Assembly: GCA_002423495.1 (NCBI GenBank)
Contig: DIWN01000092.1
Span: forward strand, 1 to 49,347
Origin: Anaerolineaceae bacterium UBA6105
GTDB lineage: Bacteria > Chloroflexota > Anaerolineae > Anaerolineales > Anaerolineaceae
Direction of reading: 5' to 3'
Length of the DNA stretch: 49,347 bases
The stretch's first letter is position 1, and every line of letters starts with the position of its first letter. A program made the position numbers and the translations under genes. Positions 7,506 through 16,300 of this stretch are shown piece by piece. The notes beneath the pieces were generated by a model. That model saw nothing but the letters and a program-made list of their open reading frames with translations. It ran no database searches and was not told where the DNA came from.

Positions 7506-7952
7506 CTAGTCATCCCAATCGAAGTCGGGAATGTCCTGGTTATGATGGGTCAGCTTTGGAAGCTTGAAGCTGACGACGCATCCCAGGGTATAGCCGTCCC
7601 AAGCGGAAACGGTAAGTAAGGACACCTTGCCTTTGACCGGATAGCCGTATGCCCTGAAGAATGGCGTGACACTGGCTGCAAGCTGACGGGAGAGATAGCC
7701 GAGCTGCTCGCCGTTGGAACGACAGACCTTGATGGCGTTGCGGTCAAATGGGTTGGTTGGCTCCATCTCCAGCCAGACACGGTCACCCATTTGCAGACGG
7801 GCAAGGACCTCCTGACGGCCTTCGAAGCTGACGCCAACAACTTTGGTTGTGATGACCCTGCCGTGAACGCGGGCCTGCGGATAGACTGGTGCCAGCTTTA
7901 GGACTGGCATTGAGACTGTTTTTTCAATTTTTTCAATAACTTGAGTTTCCAT
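7506..7952 (-). CDS. HIRAN-domain protein
   Basis: The protein has 148 residues. Residues about 30-125 match the HIRAN domain pattern: TTKVVGVSFEGRQEVL, a central GDRVWLEMEPTNPFDRNAIKV and GEQLGYLSRQLA. HIRAN domains bind 3' ends of DNA or unusual DNA structures and are often attached to helicases and nucleases; here the domain stands alone. The ATG at 7952 has GGAGG upstream. The gene lies immediately upstream of the 122-aa gene, with a SymE-like unit and its terminator upstream again. A role in recognising element or phage DNA ends is inference. Confidence 0.75.
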   Translation of the reverse strand: METQVIEKIEKTVSMPVLKLAPVYPQARVHGRVITTKVVGVSFEGRQEVLARLQMGDRVWLEMEPTNPFDRNAIKVCRSNGEQLGYLSRQLAASVTPFFRAYGYPVKGKVSLLTVSAWDGYTLGCVVSFKLPKLTHHNQDIPDFDWDD

Positions 7953-7976
7953 TTTTCCTCCATTTCTAAATAAGAA

Positions 7977-8000
7977 AGGGCAGCCATTTGAGACTGCCCT
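7977..8000 (-). terminator. Terminator after the SymE-like gene
   Basis: On the minus strand, AGGGCAG and CTGCCCT pair in a 7-bp stem with a 10-nt loop, followed by TTCTTATTT. It starts 6 nt after the SymE-like stop and precedes the HIRAN ribosome site. Confidence 0.65.
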
Positions 8001-8005
8001 CCTGA

Positions 8006-8206
8006 TTAAGCCTGGTCATCCAGACTTTTTATAACCAGCTCCCCATTACGAGGATTGGTGATTTGTACGTGTGTACCCGGTCGGATGCCAGTATTCAACA
8101 ACCACTTGCCTTGTAACCTTATCTGCGGATTAACTTCTTTCCGATACCGGTCTCCGACGTTACGAACCTTAAGCACATGCAGCTCACCTTGGGATGGTGA
8201 ATCCAT
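8006..8206 (-). CDS. SymE-like small protein (AbrB/SymE fold)
   Basis: The protein has 66 residues. The part PQIRLQGKWLLNTGIRPGTHVQI followed by GELVI matches the core of SymE family proteins (type I toxin of the SOS-induced SymE/SymR pair, related to the AbrB/MazE DNA-binding fold). The start is set at 8206, where ATG overlaps the stop of the upstream 129-aa gene as TGATG; a longer frame exists but would overlap that gene. Overlap implies translational coupling. I cannot see a symR-type antisense RNA by eye, and SymE-like proteins of elements may be DNA-binding regulators or RNA/DNA-cleaving toxins. The assignment to one role is open. Confidence 0.65.
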   Translation of the reverse strand: MDSPSQGELHVLKVRNVGDRYRKEVNPQIRLQGKWLLNTGIRPGTHVQITNPRNGELVIKSLDDQA

Positions 8207-8595
8207 CAAGGCCTGCCTTTGCACCAGCCATTGTCCCATCGGTGGGCATACCAACTGCGCCCATTCTTAGTCCAACGCGTCATCTCGATGTGATGGATGG
8301 GGCAGAATACCTTTCCGGGATTATCATCAATCTTGACTTCAGCGTTGGTCTCAGCTTTTGTCTCCTTCTCATGGCCATTCCCATTGTGATGGCCGGTTTG
8401 AAGCGGAAGACATTTCAATTCGGTCAGATGGGTTATTGCGCCTTCTGCTTTCTTGATGACCTGAATGCCTGTTTCTGCCTGGATAGACAACATGCACTCG
8501 AACCCAGATGGGTCGAGGTAGCGTGTCGTCCAGGTTGCCAGTGCCTCTGAATATCCTGGCTGACCTTCCACAAAACCTACTGATGTTTCTGTCAT
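8206..8595 (-). CDS. Hypothetical protein with C-terminal Cys/His motif, 129 aa
   Basis: I recognise no named family. The N-terminal 45 residues look ordered (GYSEALATWTTRYLDPSGFECM, then IQAETGIQV), and a polar linker rich in H, N, K and E follows. The C-terminus FCPIHHIEM...WYAHRWDNGWCKGRP has Cys and His spaced like a small zinc-binding knuckle. The ATG at 8595 has AAGGAG 8 nt upstream. It is translationally coupled to the SymE-like gene by a TGATG overlap and isolated upstream by an 11-bp hairpin, so the pair forms one small unit. Confidence 0.6.
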   Translation of the reverse strand: MTETSVGFVEGQPGYSEALATWTTRYLDPSGFECMLSIQAETGIQVIKKAEGAITHLTELKCLPLQTGHHNGNGHEKETKAETNAEVKIDDNPGKVFCPIHHIEMTRWTKNGRSWYAHRWDNGWCKGRP

Positions 8596-8621
8596 ATTGG
8601 TCTCCTTTCCTTAAAGAACGA

Positions 8622-8655
8622 AAAGAGCACACCTCTCGTGTGAAGTGTGCTCTTT
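8622..8655 (-). terminator. 11-bp hairpin upstream of the 129-aa gene
   Basis: AAAGAGCACAC (8622-8632) pairs with GTGTGCTCTTT (8645-8655). On the minus strand the stem ends in CTCTTTTCGTTCTTT, which fits intrinsic termination of the small CxxC gene ending at 8724. Confidence 0.65.
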
Positions 8656-8723
8656 GAGAATATAGGGGGATGCTTTGTTAGGACCTGGTCTTTACTTCAA
8701 CCATTTGGGATTGGTTGCCCGAC

Positions 8724-8942
8724 TTACCTGACAACCGATTCTTTCGTACTTTCGCTTTGCTCCAATAACTGACGAAGCTCGACAAGAGTCACCCATTTGG
8801 CAGACATACCAGTACCTTTGCATCTTGGGCAGGGCTTATAGCGGATATACTTTCGTCCCATGTAATCCTCAGCCTCTCCTTCAGGGAGATAAGCCTTACC
8901 CTGGCAGCCCTCGCATTTACACAAAATCCTGAATTTATCCAT
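8724..8942 (-). CDS. Small CxxC zinc-motif protein, 72 aa
   Basis: Two Cys pairs are present: CKCEGCQGKAYLP near residues 8-20 and CPRCKGTG near residues 39-46. The spacing is like one DnaJ-type zinc-finger repeat (CxxCxGxG). The rest is a short helix ending in a Ser/Glu-rich tail. The start is set at the ATG at 8942, which has GGAGG 3 nt upstream; an upstream TTG in frame would include that ribosome site and is unlikely. Function unknown; a small metal-binding or adaptor protein is all that can be said. Confidence 0.6.
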   Translation of the reverse strand: MDKFRILCKCEGCQGKAYLPEGEAEDYMGRKYIRYKPCPRCKGTGMSAKWVTLVELRQLLEQSESTKESVVR

Positions 8943-8970
8943 AATCCTCCTTTTGGGGTTAAACAATAAT

Positions 8971-8987
8971 CCCGCTGTTTAGGCGGG
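8971..8987. terminator. Small GC hairpin upstream of the CxxC gene
   Basis: CCCGC and GCGGG pair over a 7-nt loop; on the minus strand ATTATTGTTT follows. It may terminate minus-strand readthrough from the AddAB block. Evidence is limited to the structure. Confidence 0.4.
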
Positions 8988-9431
8988 TGGGTGGCCTGCG
9001 CCAGCTGGTCGCAGGAATTCGAAAAGTATTCAATTGTTATTTTTACCCCCGGAGTTCACTATTGGCCTCTAGCCCCTCCATATATGACTGGTTTGAACTA
9101 GAGCAGACCTACCAAATACTGAAAGGCTTTTCGGGACTCCGCCGGTGGAGTCCTCGATTTGGGTCCATTTTGTAATATTGGTATAGGCAATGTCCCCGAA
9201 ATGGGAGAATTCCTTTCACGGGGGTATCACTAGTGTTTATCACTATACATACTCAAGTAGTAAGGCATTCGGTTCTGCAAATAATAATGTGGTACCTTGC
9301 CCAGACCGAGGAGGATTTGAGAATCTCCTACAATAAGTTGAATCCGGTCAATCGTTTTCGTGAGTGAATTGGTCCCTCACTTTGCCAGCCATCATCTGCT
9401 CTTAGAAGGCCTGTGGTAGACCATAAATTAG
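8988..9431. other. Non-coding stretch, no gene supported
   Basis: About 440 nt contain no convincing reading frame on either strand. One hairpin, GGACTCC/GGAGTCC (9134-9153), has a CCGGTGGAG core shared with the palindrome at 40507-40526 near the right end. It lies between the CxxC gene and a decayed gene and looks like degenerated sequence. Confidence 0.45.
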
Positions 9432-9730
9432 CTGGGACATTGCATAGTTATATTTTCAATTTTTGATATCAAGAAAGGAGCTCGAATAGGTTGGTTGGAA
9501 ATTACACCTGAATCATTAAAAGAAGATGCCGATAGTCTTGGTCCAGAATTCAAAACCAAAGATGTGTCGGAAATTTCTCCAAGTGCAATAATCTATTGCG
9601 AGTTGAAGACGATTCGTTGTTTAGCCTTTTCCTTGATCAGATTGTGGAGCGCTGGTCGTCTGTAGTAACGAGAGAAGATCAAAACCAGTGGTTAATTTTC
9701 TTCAAAAACAAAGATAGTGATTTGGATTAA
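9432..9730 (+). pseudogene. Frameshifted remnant of an unknown small gene
   Basis: Two plus-strand frames join into one protein-like sequence. The first frame reads ...FDIKKGARIGWLEITPES, then LKEDADSLGPEFKTKDVSEI and SPSAIIYC up to about 9600. A +1 shift then continues with VEDDSLFSLFLDQIVERW, SSVVTREDQNQWLIFFKNKD and SDLD to the stop at 9728-9730. Both halves have normal amino acid usage, whereas the unshifted frame soon stops. No family is recognised and the 5' end is not certain. It is one of the few plus-strand coding traces in the element. Confidence 0.45.
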
Positions 9731-9777
9731 AACCTAGGTTTTTTCCTTAGGCATGTAACTGCATCCTAAACTATAAG

Positions 9778-9939
9778 TTATTGCTCCTCATCCTCATCAT
9801 CCTCATCATCGTCATCATCGTCAAAAGAAGGCGCGCCAGGGTTTGGTTGGTTGAGGTGGAAGAAGAACATAAGGATCGGCAGGAAGTCGTCCCCAAAAGG
9901 AAAAAGACAGCCTGTGTTGTTGTTTTGGTCTGAGCCCAT
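9778..9939 (-). CDS. 53-aa microprotein with acidic C-terminal tail
   Basis: The frame starts with ATG at 9939, inside a TAATG overlap with the stop of the 30-aa frame upstream, with AGAGG 8 nt ahead. The N-terminal part is polar (MGSDQNNNTG), the centre hydrophobic (CLFPFGDDFLPILMFFFHLN), and the last 14 residues are almost entirely Asp and Glu. The sequence suits a short membrane-associated or protein-binding peptide with an acidic tail. Family unknown. It is the last frame of the AddB-AddA transcript. The strict in-frame continuity, ribosome site and stop/start overlap argue that it is translated, but it has not been checked against homologues. Confidence 0.5.
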   Translation of the reverse strand: MGSDQNNNTGCLFPFGDDFLPILMFFFHLNQPNPGAPSFDDDDDDEDDEDEEQ

Positions 9940-10031
9940 TAATCATCCTCTCGTGTCGTCATCGTTGATGTCTTTTGGAACTGATAATCGTAAGGATTTC
10001 CACCTAATGAGAGCATAAGAAGCAAATTCAT
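9939..10031 (-). CDS. 30-aa microprotein directly after addA-like gene
   Basis: A short frame, MNLLLMLSLGGNPYDYQFQ followed by KTSTMTTREDD, begins 6 nt after the AddA-like stop. A GAGGTG ribosome-like site lies in the AddA end. Its TAA overlaps the ATG of the 53-aa frame by one base. It has a hydrophobic N-terminus and a polar tail. It could be a real peptide or a coupling leader for the 53-aa frame. Conservation in related islands would decide. Confidence 0.4.
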   Translation of the reverse strand: MNLLLMLSLGGNPYDYQFQKTSTMTTREDD

Positions 10032-10037
10032 TACTTT

Positions 10038-13000
10038 TCACACCTCAATCAGGCTGACATCACCCTGGTCGTCCAGGAAGCACATCTGCCCTCTAACTGA
10101 TACGCCCAACTTTGACTCAATGATGGCTTTGTACCGCCGCACCTGAGGAGCATACTCCTGGATCAGGTGCTCTTTTTGCCCGAATGATTGGATGGAATCG
10201 GTTTTGAAGTCGATGATTTGCCAGCCGTTGTCATTCCGATAAAGCAGGTCGATGACCCTGTTCTCCACCTTATCATTTAGGAAGTAGGAATAAGGCAATT
10301 CGGAATACCTCTCAAGGGCAACATCCACTTCGGTCCACAACGAATGCTTGCGGAAAAGTGCTAACAATTCGTTGGCGCGTGTGATAACCTCCCGCCTTGT
10401 TGCTTCCGTTGCCAGACCTGCCCGCCAGGCTTCTGACTCCAATAATGCGTCCAAAGCCGGATTCCCCGGGAAGAGCCAGCGCTGCAGGGCTTTGTGGACA
10501 ATTGACCCAAGCACTTTCCCAGAAACCCGGCTATCTGCCCGGGTGGCACGCCAGGATTGGAGCTGAAGATCTCTCTCAGGATCATCAGGCAGTTCCATCT
10601 GCCCAAAGCCCTCAACCGGTTGGTAGAGCGGCGCAAGATTGCCTATGGAGGCTGATTCTTCAATCAATGCTTCTTCCTGAACTGCTGAAAGCGGGACCTC
10701 CCCCATCAAACACCAGACTCTGACTGGGTAATTAGACTGGGTTTGAACCACGAAAGGTTGCATGCGTTTTTCTGAAAGATCCACAGAGGGTAGACCAAGG
10801 GCGTCATCAACATCTTTAGCCCACCCGGTCAGCTTTATCGCGCCTTCCTCCAATTTTGCGTGACCGCTGATGATGAGCTTGGACTGCGCGCGCGTGAGGG
10901 CTACGTAGAGAATGCGCAAAGCTTCGCATTTATCCTGGTCTTCATCCTGGAATTTTGCGAGGTTGTAGAGCATGGATGCAGGCTCGGTCTTAAAAGTGAC
11001 ACCCAGATCATCCGAGAGGAAAAAGCTGTTCCTGCCAGCCCTCTCCTGCCGCCCAGCGTCTGCCAGGACCACAACCGGAAATTCCAGCCCTTTAGACCTG
11101 TGGATTGTCATCAAGCGCACGGAGCCTTCAGCTTCCGCCGAGGCTTCACCTTCCCGTGCGCCAGCGTCATTTAACGTCTCCAGCATGTCCAGGAATTCTC
11201 TGACCGTGGTTGCCTTGCTCAGTTGCGTATCAGCGATTAGTTTGTCGAGGTTGCGCCAAAGGCGACCGGCAGCTTTGATGGACTGCCCCTGCTCCAGCCT
11301 TACATCAGCAGTAGCGAGAATCGCGCGGTAGTCCAGCTCATCCACAACCCGCTTCAAGAGTTCTGCGACAGGCACCCTGTCGACCAGGGGTATCAGTTTG
11401 TTAAGGATAATCAAAGCACGCCTGGCACTAGCCTGGTCTTGCTCTCTTAACGAGCTCAAATCTCCTTGCAAAGCTTCAAAATACGAAAGGTTGGATTGAC
11501 GCAGCAAGAAGAGAGCCGCATCGCTCAAACCAAAAGCCGGAGAACGCAATAATCCTGCAAAGGAGAGGTTATCCAGGGGATCAGCGACTGCCCTCAGGAT
11601 GTTCAGCAGATCGCGGATTTCCGGGCGATCATAAAAGCCCTTGCCAGCAACCGTGACAAAAGCTATCCCTGCCTCTTCCAAAGCCTGTTCATAAAAAGGA
11701 TACGCGGTTGTAGCCCGGAAAAGCAGCACAACTTCATCCCATTTGTCTATTTGCCCCTCATCCTTTAGCTGTTGCAGCCGGGCTGCCAACGCGCGGGCGG
11801 CTTGCAGTCGTCCTACGGCGGTGTCTTCCCCTGCTCCTAAGACAAACTCAACGTGGGGAGGACGAACTGGATGTTTGGGTTCCTTGAGATCTGCCACAAG
11901 CGGCGTGTAAGGAACGTAATACTTTTTCAGCGGATCTTCTTCCGTGCCTATGATATGAGCAAGAAGATCTCCAGTGGCATTCAAAAGCTCTTCGTGCGCC
12001 CGGTATGTGCGATCCAGGTCGATAACCAAACCATCTTCATTATCGATACGCTCCTGCTCTTCTCGGAAAACTGTGACATCCGCGCGGCGGAAGCGATAAA
12101 TGGACTGGCGCATATCCCCAACCATAAAGAGGCAGCCACGATCCCCTGCCAGGGCGTTGACAATGTCGCGCTGGCGCGGATTGGTATCCTGGTACTCATC
12201 CACCATCACTACTTTAAGTTCTTCCCGCCATCGCTGACGGACTTCGGGGACGGCTAATAATTGCTGGGCATGAAATTCCAGGTCGTCAAAGTCCAAAGCC
12301 TGTCTGAGCGTTAGTTGGTCGACATACACTTGCTGAACGCGATCAAATGCTAAGCGCAATAGGGGGAGAATTTCAGCAAACTTTTCTTCTGCCTCCCTGG
12401 CAGGTGGCACATCTGTAGATTTCTCGCCTCCGGTCAGGGGGTCGATAATTTCTGCAAAGAAATGCCTGAGTTCCGCGATGATTGGCTTAACATAGCTTGT
12501 CTTTTTTCCTACATTCATTGCCATGTAATTGCGTCTGGCGTTATACAGGTGCATTGCGCAAACAGAGGGATCATTCTCTGCGAACGCTTTTTCAGCTGAC
12601 GACCAACAGCCCAACAAATTTTGTACCATTTCCGCTAAGCCTGCACCTGCGTCTTCCAAAAGATCCCGCGAGTCAATGCCCCTCAACTCACTGATCGGAT
12701 TAGTGATGAGAGGCGAATTCATGCGTCCTCTCAATTCATCCAGTAAGCGGGAATTATTGTCGATCTCTAAATCAAAGGTTTCCTGGGTTTCAAGCCGGCG
12801 TTCCAACATTTGCGCGAGCAGTTTGGAAAGATTGCTGACCGGGATATTATACAACAAAGGCAGGAAGCGTTCTTCTTCCACCAGCCTGGCCATTTCCTCT
12901 TCCACGACCTTGGCTTTGATTGCTTTTGAAAGCCCTTCGTCTATCACATCAAAACGGGGATCCACGCCTGCTTCAGCAGGGTGATTGCGAATGATTTCAG

Positions 13001-13352
13001 CACACAGGCTGTGAATCGTGCCAATGCGGGCTGAATCGATCTGCGAAGAGAGTTTTGACCAATAGAGTCGCACTGACTCGTCGACCGCCTTCTCTTCCAA
13101 TTCCATCAACTTTGATCGCACGCGGGAGCGCATCTCCTGGGCAGCCTTGCTGGAAAAGGTAATCGCGGCAATGCTGCGTGGTTTCCTTCCGTCTGCCAAA
13201 AGGCAGGCATAACACGCCACCAGCGTGGAGGTTTTTCCGCTGCCTGCTCCTGCGGTGACCACCACGTCCCTGCCCCGTTCAGTCGCAGCAATTTGCTGTT
13301 TTTCGTTCAGTGTAAATAGTTTCAGAACCTGTTCAGTCATGTGGTTAGTCAT
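10038..13352 (-). CDS. addA: AddA-like UvrD/RecB-type helicase-nuclease
   Basis: The protein has 1104 residues. The superfamily 1A helicase motifs are in order: Q-motif and Walker A (NEKQQIAATERGRD, TAGAGSGKT at about 34-42), the AddA/RecB DFDDLEFHA segment, Walker B VMVDEYQDTN, motif III GDMRQSIYRFR, motif V TIHRSKGLEFPVV and motif VI YVALTRAQ. The C-terminus has an intact PD-(D/E)XK nuclease (RVIDLLY ... IIDFKTD). AddAB enzymes resect double-strand DNA ends for recombination and degrade foreign linear DNA. The start is set at 13352, 2 nt after the AddB-like stop, with a G-rich site upstream; an earlier in-frame start would overlap AddB. It ends 6 nt before two microprotein frames. It is unusual inside a mobile island. 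Confidence 0.88.
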   Translation of the reverse strand: MTNHMTEQVLKLFTLNEKQQIAATERGRDVVVTAGAGSGKTSTLVACYACLLADGRKPRSIAAITFSSKAAQEMRSRVRSKLMELEEKAVDESVRLYWSKLSSQIDSARIGTIHSLCAEIIRNHPAEAGVDPRFDVIDEGLSKAIKAKVVEEEMARLVEEERFLPLLYNIPVSNLSKLLAQMLERRLETQETFDLEIDNNSRLLDELRGRMNSPLITNPISELRGIDSRDLLEDAGAGLAEMVQNLLGCWSSAEKAFAENDPSVCAMHLYNARRNYMAMNVGKKTSYVKPIIAELRHFFAEIIDPLTGGEKSTDVPPAREAEEKFAEILPLLRLAFDRVQQVYVDQLTLRQALDFDDLEFHAQQLLAVPEVRQRWREELKVVMVDEYQDTNPRQRDIVNALAGDRGCLFMVGDMRQSIYRFRRADVTVFREEQERIDNEDGLVIDLDRTYRAHEELLNATGDLLAHIIGTEEDPLKKYYVPYTPLVADLKEPKHPVRPPHVEFVLGAGEDTAVGRLQAARALAARLQQLKDEGQIDKWDEVVLLFRATTAYPFYEQALEEAGIAFVTVAGKGFYDRPEIRDLLNILRAVADPLDNLSFAGLLRSPAFGLSDAALFLLRQSNLSYFEALQGDLSSLREQDQASARRALIILNKLIPLVDRVPVAELLKRVVDELDYRAILATADVRLEQGQSIKAAGRLWRNLDKLIADTQLSKATTVREFLDMLETLNDAGAREGEASAEAEGSVRLMTIHRSKGLEFPVVVLADAGRQERAGRNSFFLSDDLGVTFKTEPASMLYNLAKFQDEDQDKCEALRILYVALTRAQSKLIISGHAKLEEGAIKLTGWAKDVDDALGLPSVDLSEKRMQPFVVQTQSNYPVRVWCLMGEVPLSAVQEEALIEESASIGNLAPLYQPVEGFGQMELPDDPERDLQLQSWRATRADSRVSGKVLGSIVHKALQRWLFPGNPALDALLESEAWRAGLATEATRREVITRANELLALFRKHSLWTEVDVALERYSELPYSYFLNDKVENRVIDLLYRNDNGWQIIDFKTDSIQSFGQKEHLIQEYAPQVRRYKAIIESKLGVSVRGQMCFLDDQGDVSLIEV

Positions 13353-13354
13353 GG

Positions 13355-16300
13355 TTAAAACCCCGCTTTGTAACGCCAACACCAGGAAATTGCCGGGCAG
13401 TAGTCCGGGCAGCCGCCATCGGGTGTTTTTGGCGCAAAATTGCCCGCCCTGGTGCCCTCCAGCACGTCCTTGATATGCTCGCGTGCCACCTGGTAGGCTG
13501 CAGAGGGACCTTTATCCCACTCGGATTTAAATTTCGAAAATTTGAAAGAACTCGCCTTGGCATCACCAATCTTCCAATAAAAGCCCTCTTCAACCTCACC
13601 GAGCATTAACGCGTCCTGCGCGGCAAGCGCATAAATGGGCAGCTGCAGACGCGTGCCATTTAGCAGGTCACTTTTTTCCAGGTGGGAACTACCGGACTTG
13701 TAGTCAATGACGCGAAGTTCACCTCCGTATTTACGGTCAAGGCGATCGATCACCCCGTGGATCTGAACAGTGTCACCGTCAATGTCAAGCCTGAGAGGAG
13801 GGGCGCCGTTGAGTCCGAACTTCTGTTCAAAGCCGAATGGGTTCCACTCGCCACGTGTCTCTTCGAGAGCAACCAGGGTTTTGCGCAGTTTCTCAAGCAG
13901 TTCAGCTTTTTCCACTTCCCAGAGTGCCGAAGGGCGAAAGTCGAATTTATACGGTGCGGTGGCAAACACTTCTGCTGCCACCTCATCGAATATATCAAGT
14001 GGGGAAATCTCTTGCTGCCCAGCGCAGAGATAAACCAGTTCCAACACCCGGTGGTAGACGCTGCCCCGCTGTGTTACATCCAGACCCAATTCAGGAAGGT
14101 CCTTGGGTTCAAGCTTCAGGGTTGCATCCACAAAGAACCTGAATGGGCAGGCTTTGTAGGTTTCCAGGCGGGAAGCGCTCCAAACATGATCTGAAGAATA
14201 TTTTGATGCAAGCTGATCGCAAAGCGCCGAGAGGTTGCCTTCATGATTCCCTTGCGCAAGCTTGGCACGGCGTTGGTCGAGCACCTGGTGGGCTTTTTGA
14301 AGTCCTTGCCAACGGTCACGTAGATCGGCATCCTGGGAATATTGCAGGGCTTGCTGCTGGACCGCCCAAAAAAGCAGTTCCTGGGTTGAAGCCGCTTCAG
14401 ATTGAGGTCGCGGCTTGGAGGGATTTACCTTTGTAAGGGCATCTTCAGTGAAGAGTTTTCTGGTTGACTCCCAGTAAACGGAAGCTTGCCAATTCTCCCC
14501 TTCCTCGGTGAGGTAAGGACGCGTCAGCAGCAGGTGTGAGTTGGCACGGGTAAAAGCCTGGTAAAAGGTGCTGGCCTGGTGGCGCCCAATGCGCGGCTCC
14601 AAGCCCAAATCCTGGCGCAGGTCTTCGTCCAGGAAAGGATCGGGGTTTTCCACGATCGGAAACAGTCCTTCCGAGAGACCCAACAAGACCACAGCTTCAT
14701 AGCGAGTGCCGCGTGCTTCCACCATCTTGCCCACAAACACGGCGTTCCGGCGTGCCTCCCACGGCTCCAGCGCCTGTGTGCCCGCCAAAGTTCCCTGCAG
14801 GTCAGCAAAGAACTGAGAGTAATCCACCACTTCCGTCCCAACCACGCTTTCGCTCAGGACCAAGGCTCTCAGTGCATCCCCAAGCGAATCGCAAACTTCG
14901 CGGTCACGTTCGCTGCTAATTCTCTCGTAGAAGCCCAACCCATTAAGTGTGTCCTCAAGCCATGCCACCCACTCGGTTTGCGAACGGTTGGTCCCAATTT
15001 GAGAGAACAACAGCCAAAAATTTTCCAATCGTGCATGCAAAGCGGGCAGGTCGATTCCAGCCAGGCGTTTTTTGCGCCGACGTTCTTCGTCCGGATGTTC
15101 TTCTGCGTTCTTCTGTGATCTCTGCAGCATCGGCCAGGCTTCATCCCACTGGTCCTTGCCGCTGACGATGATCGCCTGTTGGCTGGCATTCTCAAGGTCT
15201 TCCAGGTCTTTGGGCTCCAGCCCAAAATCAAAATAAGGAGATCGCAGTGTGTTGAGCAGGTTGCGCGTGGGATAGTCCTCCAGTGGCAGCCGCAGGAGCG
15301 AGAGCAAAGCGAGCACCGCCGGCGATTCGCTGAGCGGATCAGCCTGGGAAAAGTGAACCTTGATGCCAAATTCCTCGGCGGCGGAACGCAGCAGCGGCTG
15401 ATACATCTCCATATTGGCGGTGTAGATCGCGCAGCTGCCCAGAGGAACCTGCTCGCGGACGTGCAGCTGCTTGATCCAGCGCAGTGCTTCGCGCGCTTCA
15501 TCGGCTTGCGAACGGGCTTCAAGCAGGAATGGCTTTGGCGTGTCCTGCTGCTTGACCTCACCCGGATTCAGTACGTGCCGCTGCATGTGCAGAATAATTT
15601 CGGGCAATCTAGGTAGGTTATTGAGTTCGATGATCTCGGGAGACAGTACTTCTTGTAACTTTTCGAGCAGACCGAGTGAACGTCCATCCACCTGGCGGGT
15701 TGAGCCCACTTCGCCGGTGAGGGTGATCAATAGTTCACCTGCCTGCTGGCCAAGCAGCTTGAGGAATTGCCTTTGGGCTGCAGTGAAGGAGGTGAATCCA
15801 TCCGCGATCACCAGGCTCAGGCGTGACGCCAGGTCCGGATTGTTCTCGAGAGCCTCGATCGCCTGCCAGGCTTGCCCTTCAGCGTCCACCCAACCGAGCA
15901 TTTCCAGGTGGGCAAGGAAGCGATCGTAAAGGATTGCCAGCTCACGCCGGGCGGGAGAAGCTTCGCGCGTGTACTCCAGGAAAGCGGAGGGTCTCACCAT
16001 CGCGCTGCGCAATTCGGCGAAGGCATCCCGCAACACAGAGAGGAAGCCGGGTTTGTCTTTGATGGCGGCGTAATGCGTCAATTCGCCAGTGGCATAGGTT
16101 TCGCGCACGGTTTCCTGGATCAGGCGGTGCGATAGCGCCGGGGTAATGACCGGCGCGAATGAGCCATGTTCTTCCAGGATCTCCTGGTAGAAGTTGCGGA
16201 AAGCCCCCACCCTGACGCCCATTCCACCGCCCGCCTCAGCCAGACGAGATTTGAAATAAGCAGCCATTTGCGGGTTCGGCACGATTACCCACACCTGGGC

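Noticed and set aside
11853..12257. Plus-strand frames within the AddA-like gene
   Set aside because: The minus strand encodes intact helicase motifs across the same bases.
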